64,000 nucleotides of DNA from JBBQWZ01 sp038210135 (GCA_038210135.1 JBBQWZ010000008.1:78352-142351), one strand, 5' to 3'; shown: positions 26,636 through 35,751, counted from the stretch's first letter. Numbers and translations: made by a program. The notes: a model not told the origin generated them from the letters alone.

Positions 26636-28069
26636 ATGCCTCTTTCAGATTCCTTCTTTGCCCAGAAATTCGCGCTCACTGAACGCGACTTGGAACGTTA
26701 CCTCGCGGACGCGCTTTCCGCCGGCGCCGATTACGCCGATCTGTATTTTGAATACCTGGCGACCACTTCGCTGGGAATCGACGAGCAGATCCTGAAGACG
26801 GCCACACAAGGCGTTTCGTTGGGTGTTGGCGTCCGCGTCATTTCCGGTGAGCGAACCGGCTACGCCTATTCGGACGACCTGAATCCGGAGAAGATTCAGA
26901 AGGCTGCGCGCACCGCGGCTTGCATCGCTTCCGGTCCGGCGAAGGTGGAGAAATTTGGATTCACCGAAGCGCCGCGCAGGAATCTGTATCCCATGTTGAC
27001 GACGCCCAGCGACTCCGCTCTCGCCGACCGTATTGCGCTCATCGAGCGGGCCGATCGCGCTGCGCGCGCCTACGATCCGCGAATTCTTGAAGTGCAAGCC
27101 AGCTTTTCGGATTCGGTGAAACATGTTCTTGTGGCAACAAGCGAAGGCGCCTTGAACTTCGACATGCAGCCCATGGCGCGGCTGAACGTATCGGCGCTGG
27201 CTCGTGAGAATGGCGGAAATTCGCAGACCGGGTACTCGGGCGGCGGCGGGCGCGTGACGTTCGAGTTCTTCCTGAACGAAAAATCGCCGGAACATTTTGC
27301 GAAGGAGGCCGCCCGGCAGGCGATCGTCCAATTAGGCGCCGTGGAAGCACCGGCGGGCGAAATGACGGTTGTCCTCGGTCCCGGCTGGCCGGGGATTCTC
27401 CTCCACGAAGCGGTAGGTCACGGGCTCGAAGCGGATTTCAATCGCAAAGGCGTTTCGGCTTTTTCAAACCGTATAGGCGAGATGGTCGCCAGTCCGCTGT
27501 GCACGGTCGTGGACGACGGAACCATCGGAAATCGACGCGGATCTTTGAATGTGGACGACGAAGGCGCGGAGACGCAGAAAAACGTTCTGATTGAGGGCGG
27601 GCGCTTACGCGGTTATCTGCAGGACAAGTTGTCGAGCCGGATCACAGGTTCGACACAAACTGGCAATGGACGCCGCGAGAATTACCAGTCGATTCCAATG
27701 CCGCGCATGACGAATACCTACATGCTTCCCGGCGAATCGGATCCACAGGACATCATTCGCTCCGTGCCGCGAGGTTTGTACTGCGCCGTCTTCGGCGGCG
27801 GCCAGGTGGACATCACTTCCGGCAATTTTGTCTTCTCGGCGACCGAAAGTTATTTGATCGAAGACGGCAAACTGACGCGCCCGGTGCGCGGCGCGACGTT
27901 GATCGGCAATGGTCCGGAAGCGTTGAAGTACGTCAGCATGGTTGGCAACGACCTGCAACTGGATGAGGGCATCGGCATCTGCGGCAAGGAAGGGCAGAGC
28001 GTCCCGGTGGGTGTTGGTATCCCCACGGTGAAGATCGACCGCATGACGGTCGGGGGCACCGGCGCATGA
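26636..28069 (+). CDS. tldD: Metalloprotease subunit TldD
   Basis: The 477-residue protein carries the TldD zinc motif HEAVGH (H257, E258, H262) in PGILLHEAVGHGLEADF and the third-ligand Cys region GIGICGKEGQSVPVGVGIP near the C-terminus. TldD with TldE forms a cytoplasmic protease that trims unfolded peptides, including leader peptides of some modified peptides. The start MPLSDSFFAQKF was chosen because upstream residues do not resemble the family and GGAAG precedes it. The stop overlaps the tldE start by 4 bp (ATGA), so synthesis is coupled. No RiPP-type precursor is recognisable next to it. Confidence 0.93.
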   Translation: MPLSDSFFAQKFALTERDLERYLADALSAGADYADLYFEYLATTSLGIDEQILKTATQGVSLGVGVRVISGERTGYAYSDDLNPEKIQKAARTAACIASGPAKVEKFGFTEAPRRNLYPMLTTPSDSALADRIALIERADRAARAYDPRILEVQASFSDSVKHVLVATSEGALNFDMQPMARLNVSALARENGGNSQTGYSGGGGRVTFEFFLNEKSPEHFAKEAARQAIVQLGAVEAPAGEMTVVLGPGWPGILLHEAVGHGLEADFNRKGVSAFSNRIGEMVASPLCTVVDDGTIGNRRGSLNVDDEGAETQKNVLIEGGRLRGYLQDKLSSRITGSTQTGNGRRENYQSIPMPRMTNTYMLPGESDPQDIIRSVPRGLYCAVFGGGQVDITSGNFVFSATESYLIEDGKLTRPVRGATLIGNGPEALKYVSMVGNDLQLDEGIGICGKEGQSVPVGVGIPTVKIDRMTVGGTGA

Positions 28070-29418
28070 GTCAGGACAATTTGGAACAACTCGCGGCGGA
28101 CGTGGTCCGCATCGCGAAAGACCGCGGAGCGACGGGCGTCGAATGCACCATATCCGAAGGCAGCGAAGTGTCCGTCAACGTTCGCATGGGTGAGGTCGAG
28201 AAGCTGACAGAAGCCTCGTCGCGCGGGGCCGGAATTCGCGTGCTGATCGGCAAGCGCACGGGCTCCTCGTATACCTCCGATCTCACCGGCGAAGGTCTCG
28301 CCAAGATGGTCGAGAGCGCGGTGGGCCTCGCGAAATATACGAGCGAAGATCCGTACGCCGGCCTTCCCGAGGCCGCCGAGCTTGGTACTCTGTCCGGCGA
28401 TTTGGGCTTGTACTCGGTGGGGATCGAGCAGATGGAGACGCCGTTCAAGATTGAGCAGGCTCGCCTTGCGGAGGCTGCTTCGCTCGAATACGATCCGCGA
28501 ATCATCAATTCGGAAGGCGGCAGCTTCGGAACGTATATGGGCCGCCGCGTTTTCGCAAATTCGCTGGGTTTTACTGGCTCTTATCGCACTAGTTCCTGTT
28601 CGGTGTCCGCCAGTCCGGTTGCCAAAGAAGGCGAATCGATGGAGCGCGACTATTGGTATTCCTCCGCGCGCGATCCGAAGAAGCTCGAAGATGCAAGGGA
28701 GGTCGGACGCAAAGCGGCGGAGCGGACTGTGCGTCGCTTGAGTCCGCGAAAAGTGCCTACACAGAAGGTTCCCATCATTTTCGATTCCCGCAATGCTTCT
28801 TCACTGGCAAGCGATTTGTTCGATGCCGCGAGTGGAAATTCGATTTACCGGAAGAGTTCATTTCTGCTCGACAAATTGGGCGAGATGATCGCCTCCGAGT
28901 ACCTGACGCTGATCGACGATGCTACGATTCCGGGTTTGTTCGGCACCTCGCCCTTCGACGACGAGGGCGTGCCGTCGCGCCGTACGGTCGTGATCGAACA
29001 CGGGCGCTTGAAGAACTGGCTTCACAACAGTTACACGGCCCGCAAACTCGGCGCAAAGACCACGGGCAATGCTTCTCGGGGGCTTTCCGGAAATGCTGGT
29101 ATTAGCAACGGGAACCTGTTTTTTGAACCAGGAACGATGTCGCTTCAGGAGATTGTGAAGGGCGTGAAGCGCGGCCTCTACGTGACCGAACTGATGGGCT
29201 CCGGCGCTAATATAGTGACCGGCGACTATTCGTGCGGAGCGGCTGGAATGTGGATCGAGGATGGCGAGTTCGCGTTTCCAGTATCGGAGATTACCATCGC
29301 TGGAACGCTTCAGCAGATGCTTCCGGCCATTGACGCGGTCGGCAACGATCTTGAATTTCGTTCCGCGATTGCGTCGCCGACATTGCGAATCGCGGAGATG
29401 ACGGTCAGTGGCCAGTAG
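28066..29418 (+). CDS. tldE: TldE/PmbA family subunit of the TldD-TldE protease
   Basis: The 450 residues match PmbA/TldE: the N-terminal domain contains VNVRMGEVEKLTEASSRG, GIRVLIGKRTGSSYTSDLT and DPYAGLPE. The C-terminal half has PIIFDSRNASSLASDLFDA, GLFGTSPFDDEGVPSRRTVV and ANIVTGDYSCGAAGMWIEDG. As expected for TldE there is no HExxxH motif; it is the non-catalytic partner that completes the heterodimer. It overlaps tldD by 4 bp and the next small membrane-protein gene by 11 bp. Confidence 0.93.
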   Translation: MSQDNLEQLAADVVRIAKDRGATGVECTISEGSEVSVNVRMGEVEKLTEASSRGAGIRVLIGKRTGSSYTSDLTGEGLAKMVESAVGLAKYTSEDPYAGLPEAAELGTLSGDLGLYSVGIEQMETPFKIEQARLAEAASLEYDPRIINSEGGSFGTYMGRRVFANSLGFTGSYRTSSCSVSASPVAKEGESMERDYWYSSARDPKKLEDAREVGRKAAERTVRRLSPRKVPTQKVPIIFDSRNASSLASDLFDAASGNSIYRKSSFLLDKLGEMIASEYLTLIDDATIPGLFGTSPFDDEGVPSRRTVVIEHGRLKNWLHNSYTARKLGAKTTGNASRGLSGNAGISNGNLFFEPGTMSLQEIVKGVKRGLYVTELMGSGANIVTGDYSCGAAGMWIEDGEFAFPVSEITIAGTLQQMLPAIDAVGNDLEFRSAIASPTLRIAEMTVSGQ

Positions 29419-29878
29419 AGACAACAAAAAAGCTTCTTGGATCGGTGTCCCACTTTACGTCGGGATCGCGGTCGCGTTGATTGCCGGATTGGTATACGCA
29501 TATGTTCAACTGGCGAATCCCGCTGCGCGGGAGGTGATCGCACTGACTCCCGAGGCGAAAGCGTATCTGCCAAACCTGAAGCTATCCGGCGTGGACATGA
29601 AGGCGCACGATAGCTACCTCGGCCAGCGCATAATCGACATTACCGGGAACATTACGAATAACGGGACGCAAGCAATTACTTCGATTGCCGTGATCTGCGT
29701 GTTCTTCGACAGCAATAGCCTGGTCGTCCTGCGTGAGCGCAGCAACGTGGTCGGCCTGAAGCAGGGCGGTCTGAAGCCAGGCGAAACGAAAGCGTTCCGT
29801 ATGCCTTTTGATGGCGTGTCGGAAAACTGGAACAAAGAAATGCCGTCCCTGGTGATCGCCAGCATCCAGTTTTCCTAA
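29408..29878 (+). CDS. Membrane-anchored protein with a FxLYD-like beta domain, unknown
   Basis: A 156-residue protein starting with GTG inside the end of tldE (11-bp overlap). Residues about 12-34 form one membrane anchor (VPLYVGIAVALIAGLVYAYV). The remainder is a beta-sandwich-like domain with DITGNITNNGTQAITSIAVI and GLKPGETKAFRMPFDG, a pattern seen in domains that describe 'additional group' immunoglobulin-like folds such as FxLYD. It would face the periplasm. The tight coupling with tldDE and with the following response regulator suggests one transcript, but no shared function is evident. Confidence 0.75.
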   Translation: MASRDNKKASWIGVPLYVGIAVALIAGLVYAYVQLANPAAREVIALTPEAKAYLPNLKLSGVDMKAHDSYLGQRIIDITGNITNNGTQAITSIAVICVFFDSNSLVVLRERSNVVGLKQGGLKPGETKAFRMPFDGVSENWNKEMPSLVIASIQFS

Positions 29879-30229
29879 ATGGCTCGTGTTCTGTTGATCG
29901 ACGACGATCGGGATCAATTGGAGATTCGCGCGCTCATCTTTACACATCATGGTCACGTCGTCGATGCGGCGTCGAACGCCGTCGATGCGATCCGGATATT
30001 TCAAGAAGCGCAGCCGGACTGCGTGGTGATGGACCTACGCATTCCGATACTGGCGGATGGTTTAAGACTGATCCGCGCTTTTCGCGGAACTCCCGCTTTC
30101 GCCGGCCGGATCCTCGTTCTGAGCGGATTCCCCGCTGACCTCGACGGAACGCCGGAAGCCTCCATGATCGATGAAATTCTGGCGAAGCCGGTACGCTCTG
30201 ATATTCTCTTACGCTTGGTGAAGGCCTAG
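29879..30229 (+). CDS. Stand-alone response regulator receiver domain
   Basis: A 116-residue single-domain protein. The acidic triad DDD at residues 8-10, phosphoacceptor Asp52 in CVVMDLRIP, Ser in ILVLSGFP and Lys in ILAKPVRSD form a complete receiver active site. There is no output domain, so it acts by protein contact or as a phosphate relay. The ATG follows the upstream stop codon without a gap (TAAATG), so it is the fourth gene of the tldD operon. No kinase is nearby. Its last 4 bp overlap the 3' end of the convergent methyltransferase gene. Confidence 0.9.
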   Translation: MARVLLIDDDRDQLEIRALIFTHHGHVVDAASNAVDAIRIFQEAQPDCVVMDLRIPILADGLRLIRAFRGTPAFAGRILVLSGFPADLDGTPEASMIDEILAKPVRSDILLRLVKA

Positions 30230-30990
30230 GGCTTCGGTCGCGCAATCAGCTCCACGCTGCTGCCGGTTGCGCGCAGCAGTGGAATTCTCGTGAGCACCGA
30301 GTCCGCGATGCGAGCCGCCTGATAGAGCCTCCGCGAACCTGGAAACAAGCCTGCCAGTGGAACCGAGATGTAATCGAAGGTGCGTGTTTCAGCCGAGAAT
30401 CCGTGTCGCGCAAAAAGCTTCCGCAGTTCCCGAGCGGAAACAGGAGCCTCATCCTCAGTCTGAAATTGCTTCATCTTTTCAGGGATCAGAAGCCCGCCGA
30501 TCACGCCTAGCAGCCGGTATCGATTCGGATCGAGCGCATAAAAAATGCCGTCCGGCTTCAGCCACGAACGCAGCTTTGAAGGCAGCAATTCGCGCTCTTC
30601 GAAGGACATATGGTGAACGAAGAATGTCGCCAATACGAGATCGAATGGGCCTTCACTCGCCGGGATGTCCTGCCATAGTCCTTGTTCGAAACGTACGTTT
30701 TTCACGCCCAGTCGGAGAGCATCCTGGCGGGCTTGGGCGATGCCGGGTTCCGACAGATCGATGCCGACCACTTCACCGGCGTGAGCGGCCAGCAGGCGCT
30801 CCGCGTCGCCAATTCCGCACCCCAGGCTCAATACTCGTGCGCCTCTCTTAAGGCCGGTCACTTTCAGCAAATGCCAGTTGAAGTATTCTCGAAACGCTAC
30901 GACGGCGGGCCGCGCAAAATGAGACTGCGCAAATCCCGAATACAGTTCGTCGTGATGCTGCCGCTCGCGTTCAAGAGCTTCCGGAGTCAT
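30226..30990 (-). CDS. Class I SAM-dependent methyltransferase
   Basis: A 254-residue protein with the SAM-binding motif I VLSLGCGIGDAERLLA (about residues 53-68), motif II EVVGIDLSEPGI, and the post-motif FDLVLATFFVHHMSFEER with LKPDGIFYALDPN, as in ubiquinone/menaquinone or small-molecule methyltransferases (Methyltransf_11/25 type). The C-terminal region with a Pro-rich loop and two amphipathic helices may bind substrate or membrane. The substrate is not predictable. The gene is monocistronic, divergent from the TatT-like gene with 77 bp between starts. Confidence 0.85.
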   Translation of the reverse strand: MTPEALERERQHHDELYSGFAQSHFARPAVVAFREYFNWHLLKVTGLKRGARVLSLGCGIGDAERLLAAHAGEVVGIDLSEPGIAQARQDALRLGVKNVRFEQGLWQDIPASEGPFDLVLATFFVHHMSFEERELLPSKLRSWLKPDGIFYALDPNRYRLLGVIGGLLIPEKMKQFQTEDEAPVSARELRKLFARHGFSAETRTFDYISVPLAGLFPGSRRLYQAARIADSVLTRIPLLRATGSSVELIARPKP

Positions 30991-31067
30991 GAATGCGCCG
31001 CGCTCGCGGCCCTCGGATTCGATCCCATTCCGTTTTCATGATACGCCGCGAGATACACTGTTCATCG

Positions 31068-32003
31068 ATGCGACGGATTGTTCTTTGCGCTTGCGTATTC
31101 GCGCTGACTGGCTGTTCGGTCAAGAAATACGCGATCAACCGGCTCGGCGATGCGTTGGCTGGAACCGGCTCAACATTTGCGAGCGACGACGACCCGGAAC
31201 TGATTCGCGCCGCGGTGCCTTTCAGTCTCAAGCTCATCGAGAGCCTGTTGGCGGAGACCCCCAGGCACTACGGACTCCTGTTGGCCGCATCGCGTGGTTT
31301 TACGCAGTACTCCTACGCGTTCGTCCAGACCGACGCGGACGAAATGGAGGACCGCGACCCACGCGCCGCACGAGCTCTGCGCGAGCGCTGTACGAAATTG
31401 TATTTGCGCTCTCGCGACTACGGCATGCGCGGACTGGAATTGAAACATCCGGGTTTCGCTGCCGAGCTAAAAGCAAATCCGGACGCCGCCGTTTTGAAAT
31501 TGAAGAAGGCGGATGTGCCCTTCGCCTACTGGACCGCGATTTCGTGGGCCGCCGCGCTAGTGGTTTCGCGCGATATGTTCATGATCGGGCAAGTGCCCCA
31601 ATTTGAGGACTTGATCGAGCGATCACTGGACCTCGATGAGACCTATGACGAGGGCGTAATTCACTCGTTTCTGATCACGTACGACATGAGCCGGCTGAAG
31701 CCGAAGGCCGATCACTTCGATCAGAACGAGGCGAAGACCGTGGAACAGAAGATTGCCAACGCCACGATGCATTATGAGCGCGCGTTGCTTCTTGGTCAAG
31801 GCAAGCAGGCGGGTCCGTACGTGTCCTATGCCGAGAGCGTTCTCACAGTAAAAAAGGATCGCACAGGTTTCGAGACGGCGCTGAAAGCGGCGTTGAAGAT
31901 CGACGTGAACAAAGCGCCCGAGCTGCGGGTTCTCAACCTGGTGATGCAGCGCCGGGCGAAGTTCCTGCTCGCGCGGATCGACAAACTATTTCCGGCGAAG
32001 TGA
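31068..32003 (+). CDS. TRAP transporter TatT-component family lipoprotein
   Basis: A 311-residue protein with a lipoprotein signal (IVLCACVFALTGC, lipobox LTGC, Cys16). Conserved segments ALRERCTKLYLRSRDYGMRGLE, VPFAYWTAISWAAALVVSRD and YHEGVIH-like YDEGVIHSFLITYD identify the TatT family, which forms helical-repeat (TPR-like) periplasmic proteins first found with tripartite TRAP transporters. No TRAP permease or binding protein is present. ATG at 31068 was preferred to two upstream in-frame starts because it gives the shortest proper signal peptide. A TACACT box lies 8 nt before it. The gene ends 2 bp before the convergent flavin reductase stop codon. Confidence 0.88.
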   Translation: MRRIVLCACVFALTGCSVKKYAINRLGDALAGTGSTFASDDDPELIRAAVPFSLKLIESLLAETPRHYGLLLAASRGFTQYSYAFVQTDADEMEDRDPRAARALRERCTKLYLRSRDYGMRGLELKHPGFAAELKANPDAAVLKLKKADVPFAYWTAISWAAALVVSRDMFMIGQVPQFEDLIERSLDLDETYDEGVIHSFLITYDMSRLKPKADHFDQNEAKTVEQKIANATMHYERALLLGQGKQAGPYVSYAESVLTVKKDRTGFETALKAALKIDVNKAPELRVLNLVMQRRAKFLLARIDKLFPAK

Positions 32004-32005
32004 CG

Positions 32006-32587
32006 CTAGACTTTCGGACGCGCCAGGTCGAATCGATCCGTCGTGCGTGCGTAGGTATTGCCGCCCATGCGTCCGATCGCGCGCAACTGATCCGGGTCGA
32101 TCCGGAAATGATCGATGATCTGATCGTCCACGTGGAGCAGAACGATTTCGCCCAGCACCAGAGCGCCGGAGCCGATCTCGAGAATCTGAAACAGCTCGCA
32201 CTCCATCTGTACTCGGGATTCGGCAACTCGCGGCGGCACGACAACGGAGCTCTCGATGGCCGTTAAGCCCGACACGACGAACTCGTCCACGTCGGGCGCG
32301 TAACTTCCCGAAGCGGTGTTCATTTTCTCGGCGAAATCCTCGGAGACAATGTTGACGACAAACTGCTTCGTCGCCCGGATGTTGACCAGCGTATCTTTCT
32401 GGCCGGTCGGCGTGAAACACACGACAGGCGGATCCGCGCTCGCAACGGTGAAGAAGCTGAACGGAGCGACGTTCCGCACTCCCTCCACGCTGACAGTGGA
32501 GACGAACGCGATCGGGCGCGGAACGATGGACCCGATCAGGACTTTATAAACGTCAGTGGGAGAGGCAGTCTTGGGGTCGATAATCAC
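32006..32587 (-). CDS. Flavin reductase-like FMN-binding protein
   Basis: A 193-residue split-barrel protein. The sequence IGSIVPRPIAFVSTVSVEGV followed by NVAPFSFFTVASADPPVVCF is the classic FMN-binding start of the flavin reductase-like domain. LVNIRATKQFVVNIVSEDFAEKMN and LVLGEIVLLHVDD complete it. Members reduce flavin for partner oxygenases or have unknown roles; no partner monooxygenase gene is present. The start is GTG with AAGGAAAG upstream. It is divergent from scpA, with a 197-bp intergenic region that holds nothing else obvious. Confidence 0.9.
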   Translation of the reverse strand: MIIDPKTASPTDVYKVLIGSIVPRPIAFVSTVSVEGVRNVAPFSFFTVASADPPVVCFTPTGQKDTLVNIRATKQFVVNIVSEDFAEKMNTASGSYAPDVDEFVVSGLTAIESSVVVPPRVAESRVQMECELFQILEIGSGALVLGEIVLLHVDDQIIDHFRIDPDQLRAIGRMGGNTYARTTDRFDLARPKV

Positions 32588-32784
32588 GGATTCGCTTTCC
32601 TTGCCGCGGCAAAAACCACGCGGACTTTTTTGATGATTCGGGGGCGGCTGGGACGCAAAAAAGCCTGAATGTGGTGGCCAAAGTGCTTGTTCTCCGGCCG
32701 CGCAGGTCTTTCCGAGGGCCAGCCTGTTATCCTAATAGTTTCGCGCGCCAAGAACCTTCCCCGGGCGCGCCCTCTGGATTTTCC

Positions 32785-33570
32785 GTGTCATCGCCTCTTA
32801 ACTTTCACCTTGAGCATTACGACGGGCCGCTCGACCTGTTGCTGGACCTCATCCGGCGGCACCAGATCAATATTTCAGACATTCCAATCGCCAGCATCAC
32901 ACAGCAATATTTCGAGTATCTCCACAAAGCGGCGGCTTTGGATATCGAACTGAGTTCCGAGTTTGTGTACGTGGCCGCGACGCTGATTCACATCAAGTCC
33001 AAGATGCTGCTCCCGAAAGATCCGGAGCTCGAAAAGCTGATGCCCGAGGAGGATCCGCGAAAAGAGCTCGTGGACCGGCTTCTCGAACACCAACGATTTA
33101 AGAGCGCGGCGGAAATGCTGCACCAGAAGCGCGAAATTGAGGAGGCCGTCTGGTCGAATCCGCAGATCGACCAGTTCCGGAACGTAGACGAAAAGCCGGA
33201 TCTTTCCGTCACGCTATTCGATCTGGTCAGGACGTTTCAGCAGATTCTCGAGCGCGCGAAGAATCGGCCGACGTATGAGATCGGCGGCGAGGAAGTTAGC
33301 GTCCCGGACATGATTCGCTATTTGCGGAACCTGTTTAAGGACGAGCGCAGGGGCGAAACCATATCGGCGACCGAGCTGTTTGAAAAACAGAAATCGCGTC
33401 GAGCGATGATCTGCCTGTTCCTGGCTATTTTGGAACTGGTGAAGCTGCAGGCCATCGGTTTCACGCAGAAAGACGCTTTCGGCGACATCGGATTGAAGAA
33501 GATCAGAAGCCTCGAGAATCTCGGCGACACCGAGGAATCGCTTGAAGCAATTGAGAAGGACTACATCTAG
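32785..33570 (+). CDS. scpA: Segregation and condensation protein ScpA
   Basis: A 261-residue kleisin. The N-terminal DGPLDLLLDLIRRHQINISD (about residues 14-33) and the helix LSSEFVYVAATLIHIKSKMLLP bind the SMC neck. The middle is acidic and variable, and the C-terminal winged helix (SRRAMICLFLAILELVKLQAI) binds the SMC head. ScpA with ScpB and SMC compacts and separates chromosomes. The frame is open from 32671; the GTG at 32785 was chosen because upstream residues look non-coding and do not fit the family. scpB starts 3 bp after its stop codon. Confidence 0.92.
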   Translation: MSSPLNFHLEHYDGPLDLLLDLIRRHQINISDIPIASITQQYFEYLHKAAALDIELSSEFVYVAATLIHIKSKMLLPKDPELEKLMPEEDPRKELVDRLLEHQRFKSAAEMLHQKREIEEAVWSNPQIDQFRNVDEKPDLSVTLFDLVRTFQQILERAKNRPTYEIGGEEVSVPDMIRYLRNLFKDERRGETISATELFEKQKSRRAMICLFLAILELVKLQAIGFTQKDAFGDIGLKKIRSLENLGDTEESLEAIEKDYI

Positions 33571-33573
33571 ACC

Positions 33574-34371
33574 GTGGCTGAATTAGAACCAGAGCAGATC
33601 GAAGAAACGACGTTCACGACGGAGCAGATGGGCATCGAACAAGCCCCCGACGGGGAGAGTCCCGATGCGCGGCTGAAGGCCGTTCTCGAAGCGATCATCT
33701 ATGTGACCGACGAACCGCTTGGTGCGCAGCAGATGGCTGCGGCCGTGTCCGCGCCGCTCGACCGGGTTCAGAAATTGCTGGACGAACTTACGGCGGATTA
33801 CGCGCGGCCCGAGCGCGGGCTGACTATTCGCGAAGTCGCGGGCGGCTATAAGATGGCCACCAAGCCAGAGCATCACGACGAGATCCGCGCCTTCGTGAAG
33901 AATCTGAAGCCGTCGTTGAAGCTGTCGTTGGCAGCGCTCGAAACGTTGGCCGTTATCGCGTATAAGCAGCCGGTAACGGCTCCCGAGATCATGGAAGTCC
34001 GCGGCGTGCAGGGCGCCGGAGTCTTGAAGACGCTGCTCGATCGCAAGCTGATTGCCGTCTCCGGGCGCAAGAACGTAATCGGCAAGCCGATCCTGTACAA
34101 GACCACGAAGGAATTCCTGCTGCAATTCGGCCTGAAAGATCTGAACGAGCTGCCCACGCTGAAGGAATTCGAAGAAATTGGCCGGATGGCAGTGGCGGAC
34201 AGCGAATTGATCGAGGAGCCAATGGCGCCCGACGCGCCTGTGGATCCGCTAGAAGCGGAGGCCGCGGCGAACGACGAAGCGGCGGCAAAGGCGGAAGCGC
34301 TCGCCGAAGCAAAAGCGGAGAGCGAGAACGAAACGCCGCGCGAAGAGAAGGCGGAAAATCCCAATGGCTGA
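33574..34371 (+). CDS. scpB: Segregation and condensation protein ScpB
   Basis: A 265-residue protein starting with GTG. The two winged-helix domains characteristic of ScpB are clear: RLKAVLEAIIYVTDEPLGAQ and GLTIREVAGGYKMATKP in the first, then SLAALETLAVIAYKQPVTAP, EIMEVRGVQGAGVLKTLLDR and FGLKDLNELPTL in the second. An Ala/Glu-rich tail of about 50 residues follows, typical of low-complexity ends in GC-rich genomes. It dimerises and binds ScpA in the condensin complex. The stop overlaps the pseudouridine synthase start by 8 bp. Confidence 0.93.
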   Translation: MAELEPEQIEETTFTTEQMGIEQAPDGESPDARLKAVLEAIIYVTDEPLGAQQMAAAVSAPLDRVQKLLDELTADYARPERGLTIREVAGGYKMATKPEHHDEIRAFVKNLKPSLKLSLAALETLAVIAYKQPVTAPEIMEVRGVQGAGVLKTLLDRKLIAVSGRKNVIGKPILYKTTKEFLLQFGLKDLNELPTLKEFEEIGRMAVADSELIEEPMAPDAPVDPLEAEAAANDEAAAKAEALAEAKAESENETPREEKAENPNG

Positions 34372-35347
34372 AGAGCGACTGCAAAAGATCCTTTCGCAAG
34401 CCGGAGTCGCGAGCCGGCGCAAAGCGGAAGTACTAATTCGCGAGGGCCATGTAATAGTGAACGGCGTGGTCGTCACCGAACTGGGCACCAAAGCCGACAT
34501 CTCCCGCGATCACATCAAAGTCGATCATCGCCTCCTGCATGCTCCGAAGCATCAGGTGTACATTGCGCTGAACAAACCCAAGAATTGCATGACGACCATG
34601 TTCGACCCGGAAGGGCGCGAGACGGTCATGAAATTTATCCGAGGATTGCGCGAGCGCGTGTATCCGATCGGGCGGCTCGATTATCACAGCGAAGGTCTGC
34701 TGCTGATGACCAACGACGGTGAGTTTGCGAATCGCATGATGTCGCCCGCGCACGACATCTTCAAGACCTACGTGGTCAAGGTCAATGGGGAATTGACGGC
34801 CGACCAGGAGAAGAAATTTCGCGAGGGCATTCCGTTGCACGGCGTCCGGACTAAGCCCGCCCAGCTCAAATTGATCCGCCACTCCACCAACCCCTGGTAC
34901 GAAGTCCGTTTAACGGAAGGGCGCCAGAATCAGATTCGCGACATGTTCAAGTCGCTCGGCCGGCTGGTTGAAAAACTGAAGCGCGTCCGCATCGGGATGC
35001 TCAATCTGGACGTCAAACCCGGCGAGTTCCGCCATCTGACTCCTCAAGAAGTCGGTAAGTTCCGCGAGCTTCTCAAGCTAAACGCGGTAACCGAAGGAGT
35101 AGAAGACGCCGCCGCACCCGCAACGGAAGAGAAGTCGGTCTCGCTCCGTCCGCCGAATCGATCTAAGAAGCCGGTCCGCCGTCCTCGTCCGAAACCCTTG
35201 TCCGGCCCGGGCGGAGCGCCTTCCAAAAAGCGCCTACCCGAAGCATCGGAACCTCGTGCGGCGGAGCCTGCCGCCAAGCCGCCCGTGAAGCGGAGGTCCG
35301 TCGCGAAGCGCGGCGGGCATGCCAAGAATATTCGAGGGAAGCGATGA
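34364..35347 (+). CDS. Pseudouridine synthase of the RsuA/RluB family
   Basis: A 327-residue protein. An N-terminal S4 RNA-binding domain (residues 1-50, RLQKILSQAGVASRRKAEVL) is followed by the synthase domain with the catalytic Asp106 in YPIGRLDYHSEGLLLMTNDG, LNKPKNCMTT, and the motif EVRLTEGRQNQIRDMFKSLG. It isomerises uridine to pseudouridine in rRNA; the choice between 16S (RsuA) and 23S (RluB) types is not safe, though RluB is commonly found beside scpAB. The last 90 residues are a Lys/Arg/Pro-rich tail, probably disordered and RNA-binding. It overlaps both neighbours (8 bp and 4 bp). Confidence 0.93.
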   Translation: MAEERLQKILSQAGVASRRKAEVLIREGHVIVNGVVVTELGTKADISRDHIKVDHRLLHAPKHQVYIALNKPKNCMTTMFDPEGRETVMKFIRGLRERVYPIGRLDYHSEGLLLMTNDGEFANRMMSPAHDIFKTYVVKVNGELTADQEKKFREGIPLHGVRTKPAQLKLIRHSTNPWYEVRLTEGRQNQIRDMFKSLGRLVEKLKRVRIGMLNLDVKPGEFRHLTPQEVGKFRELLKLNAVTEGVEDAAAPATEEKSVSLRPPNRSKKPVRRPRPKPLSGPGGAPSKKRLPEASEPRAAEPAAKPPVKRRSVAKRGGHAKNIRGKR

Positions 35348-35751
35348 ATCCCGGCGAAATGAAATCGCTCTTCAGTGAGGCGCGGACCATTGCGGTTGTC
35401 GGACTCTCGAGCGATCCCTTCCGTCCCAGTTTCGGAGTTGCCGAGTACATGAAGCAACAGGGCTACCGCATCATCCCTGTGAACCCGAAAGAGCCCGAAG
35501 TCCTCGGCGAGAAGGCCTACGCGCGGCTCGAAGACATCCCGGAGCCGGTCGATATTGTGGACGTTTTCCGCCGTTCCGAATTCGTCCCCGAAGTTGTGGA
35601 CTCCGCGATTGCGATCGGAGCGAAAGCGGTTTGGATGCAGGAAGGCGTCGTCCACGAAGAGGCCGCCGCGAAAGCCCGCGCCGCCGGACTACAAGTCGTC
35701 ATGGACCGTTGCATTCTCAAAGACCATCGCCAGTGGCTCGGCTCACGCTAA
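35344..35751 (+). CDS. CoA-binding domain protein (YccU-like)
   Basis: A 135-residue Rossmann-fold protein. The segments RTIAVVGLSSDPFRPSFGVA and GYRIIPVNPKEPEVLG match the CoA_binding_2 family, and VDIVDVFRRSEFVPEVVD with AVWMQEGVVHEEAAAKARAAG complete the small domain. The family resembles the N-terminal domain of succinyl-CoA synthetase but its role is unknown. It overlaps the pseudouridine synthase by 4 bp (ATGA) and ends the scpA operon. Its last 9 bp overlap the 3' end of the convergent RES toxin gene. Confidence 0.9.
   Translation: MNPGEMKSLFSEARTIAVVGLSSDPFRPSFGVAEYMKQQGYRIIPVNPKEPEVLGEKAYARLEDIPEPVDIVDVFRRSEFVPEVVDSAIAIGAKAVWMQEGVVHEEAAAKARAAGLQVVMDRCILKDHRQWLGSR

Noticed and set aside
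26636..30229. RiPP biosynthesis cluster around tldDE
   Set aside because: No precursor peptide, cyclodehydratase or radical SAM enzyme is present; tldDE are general.
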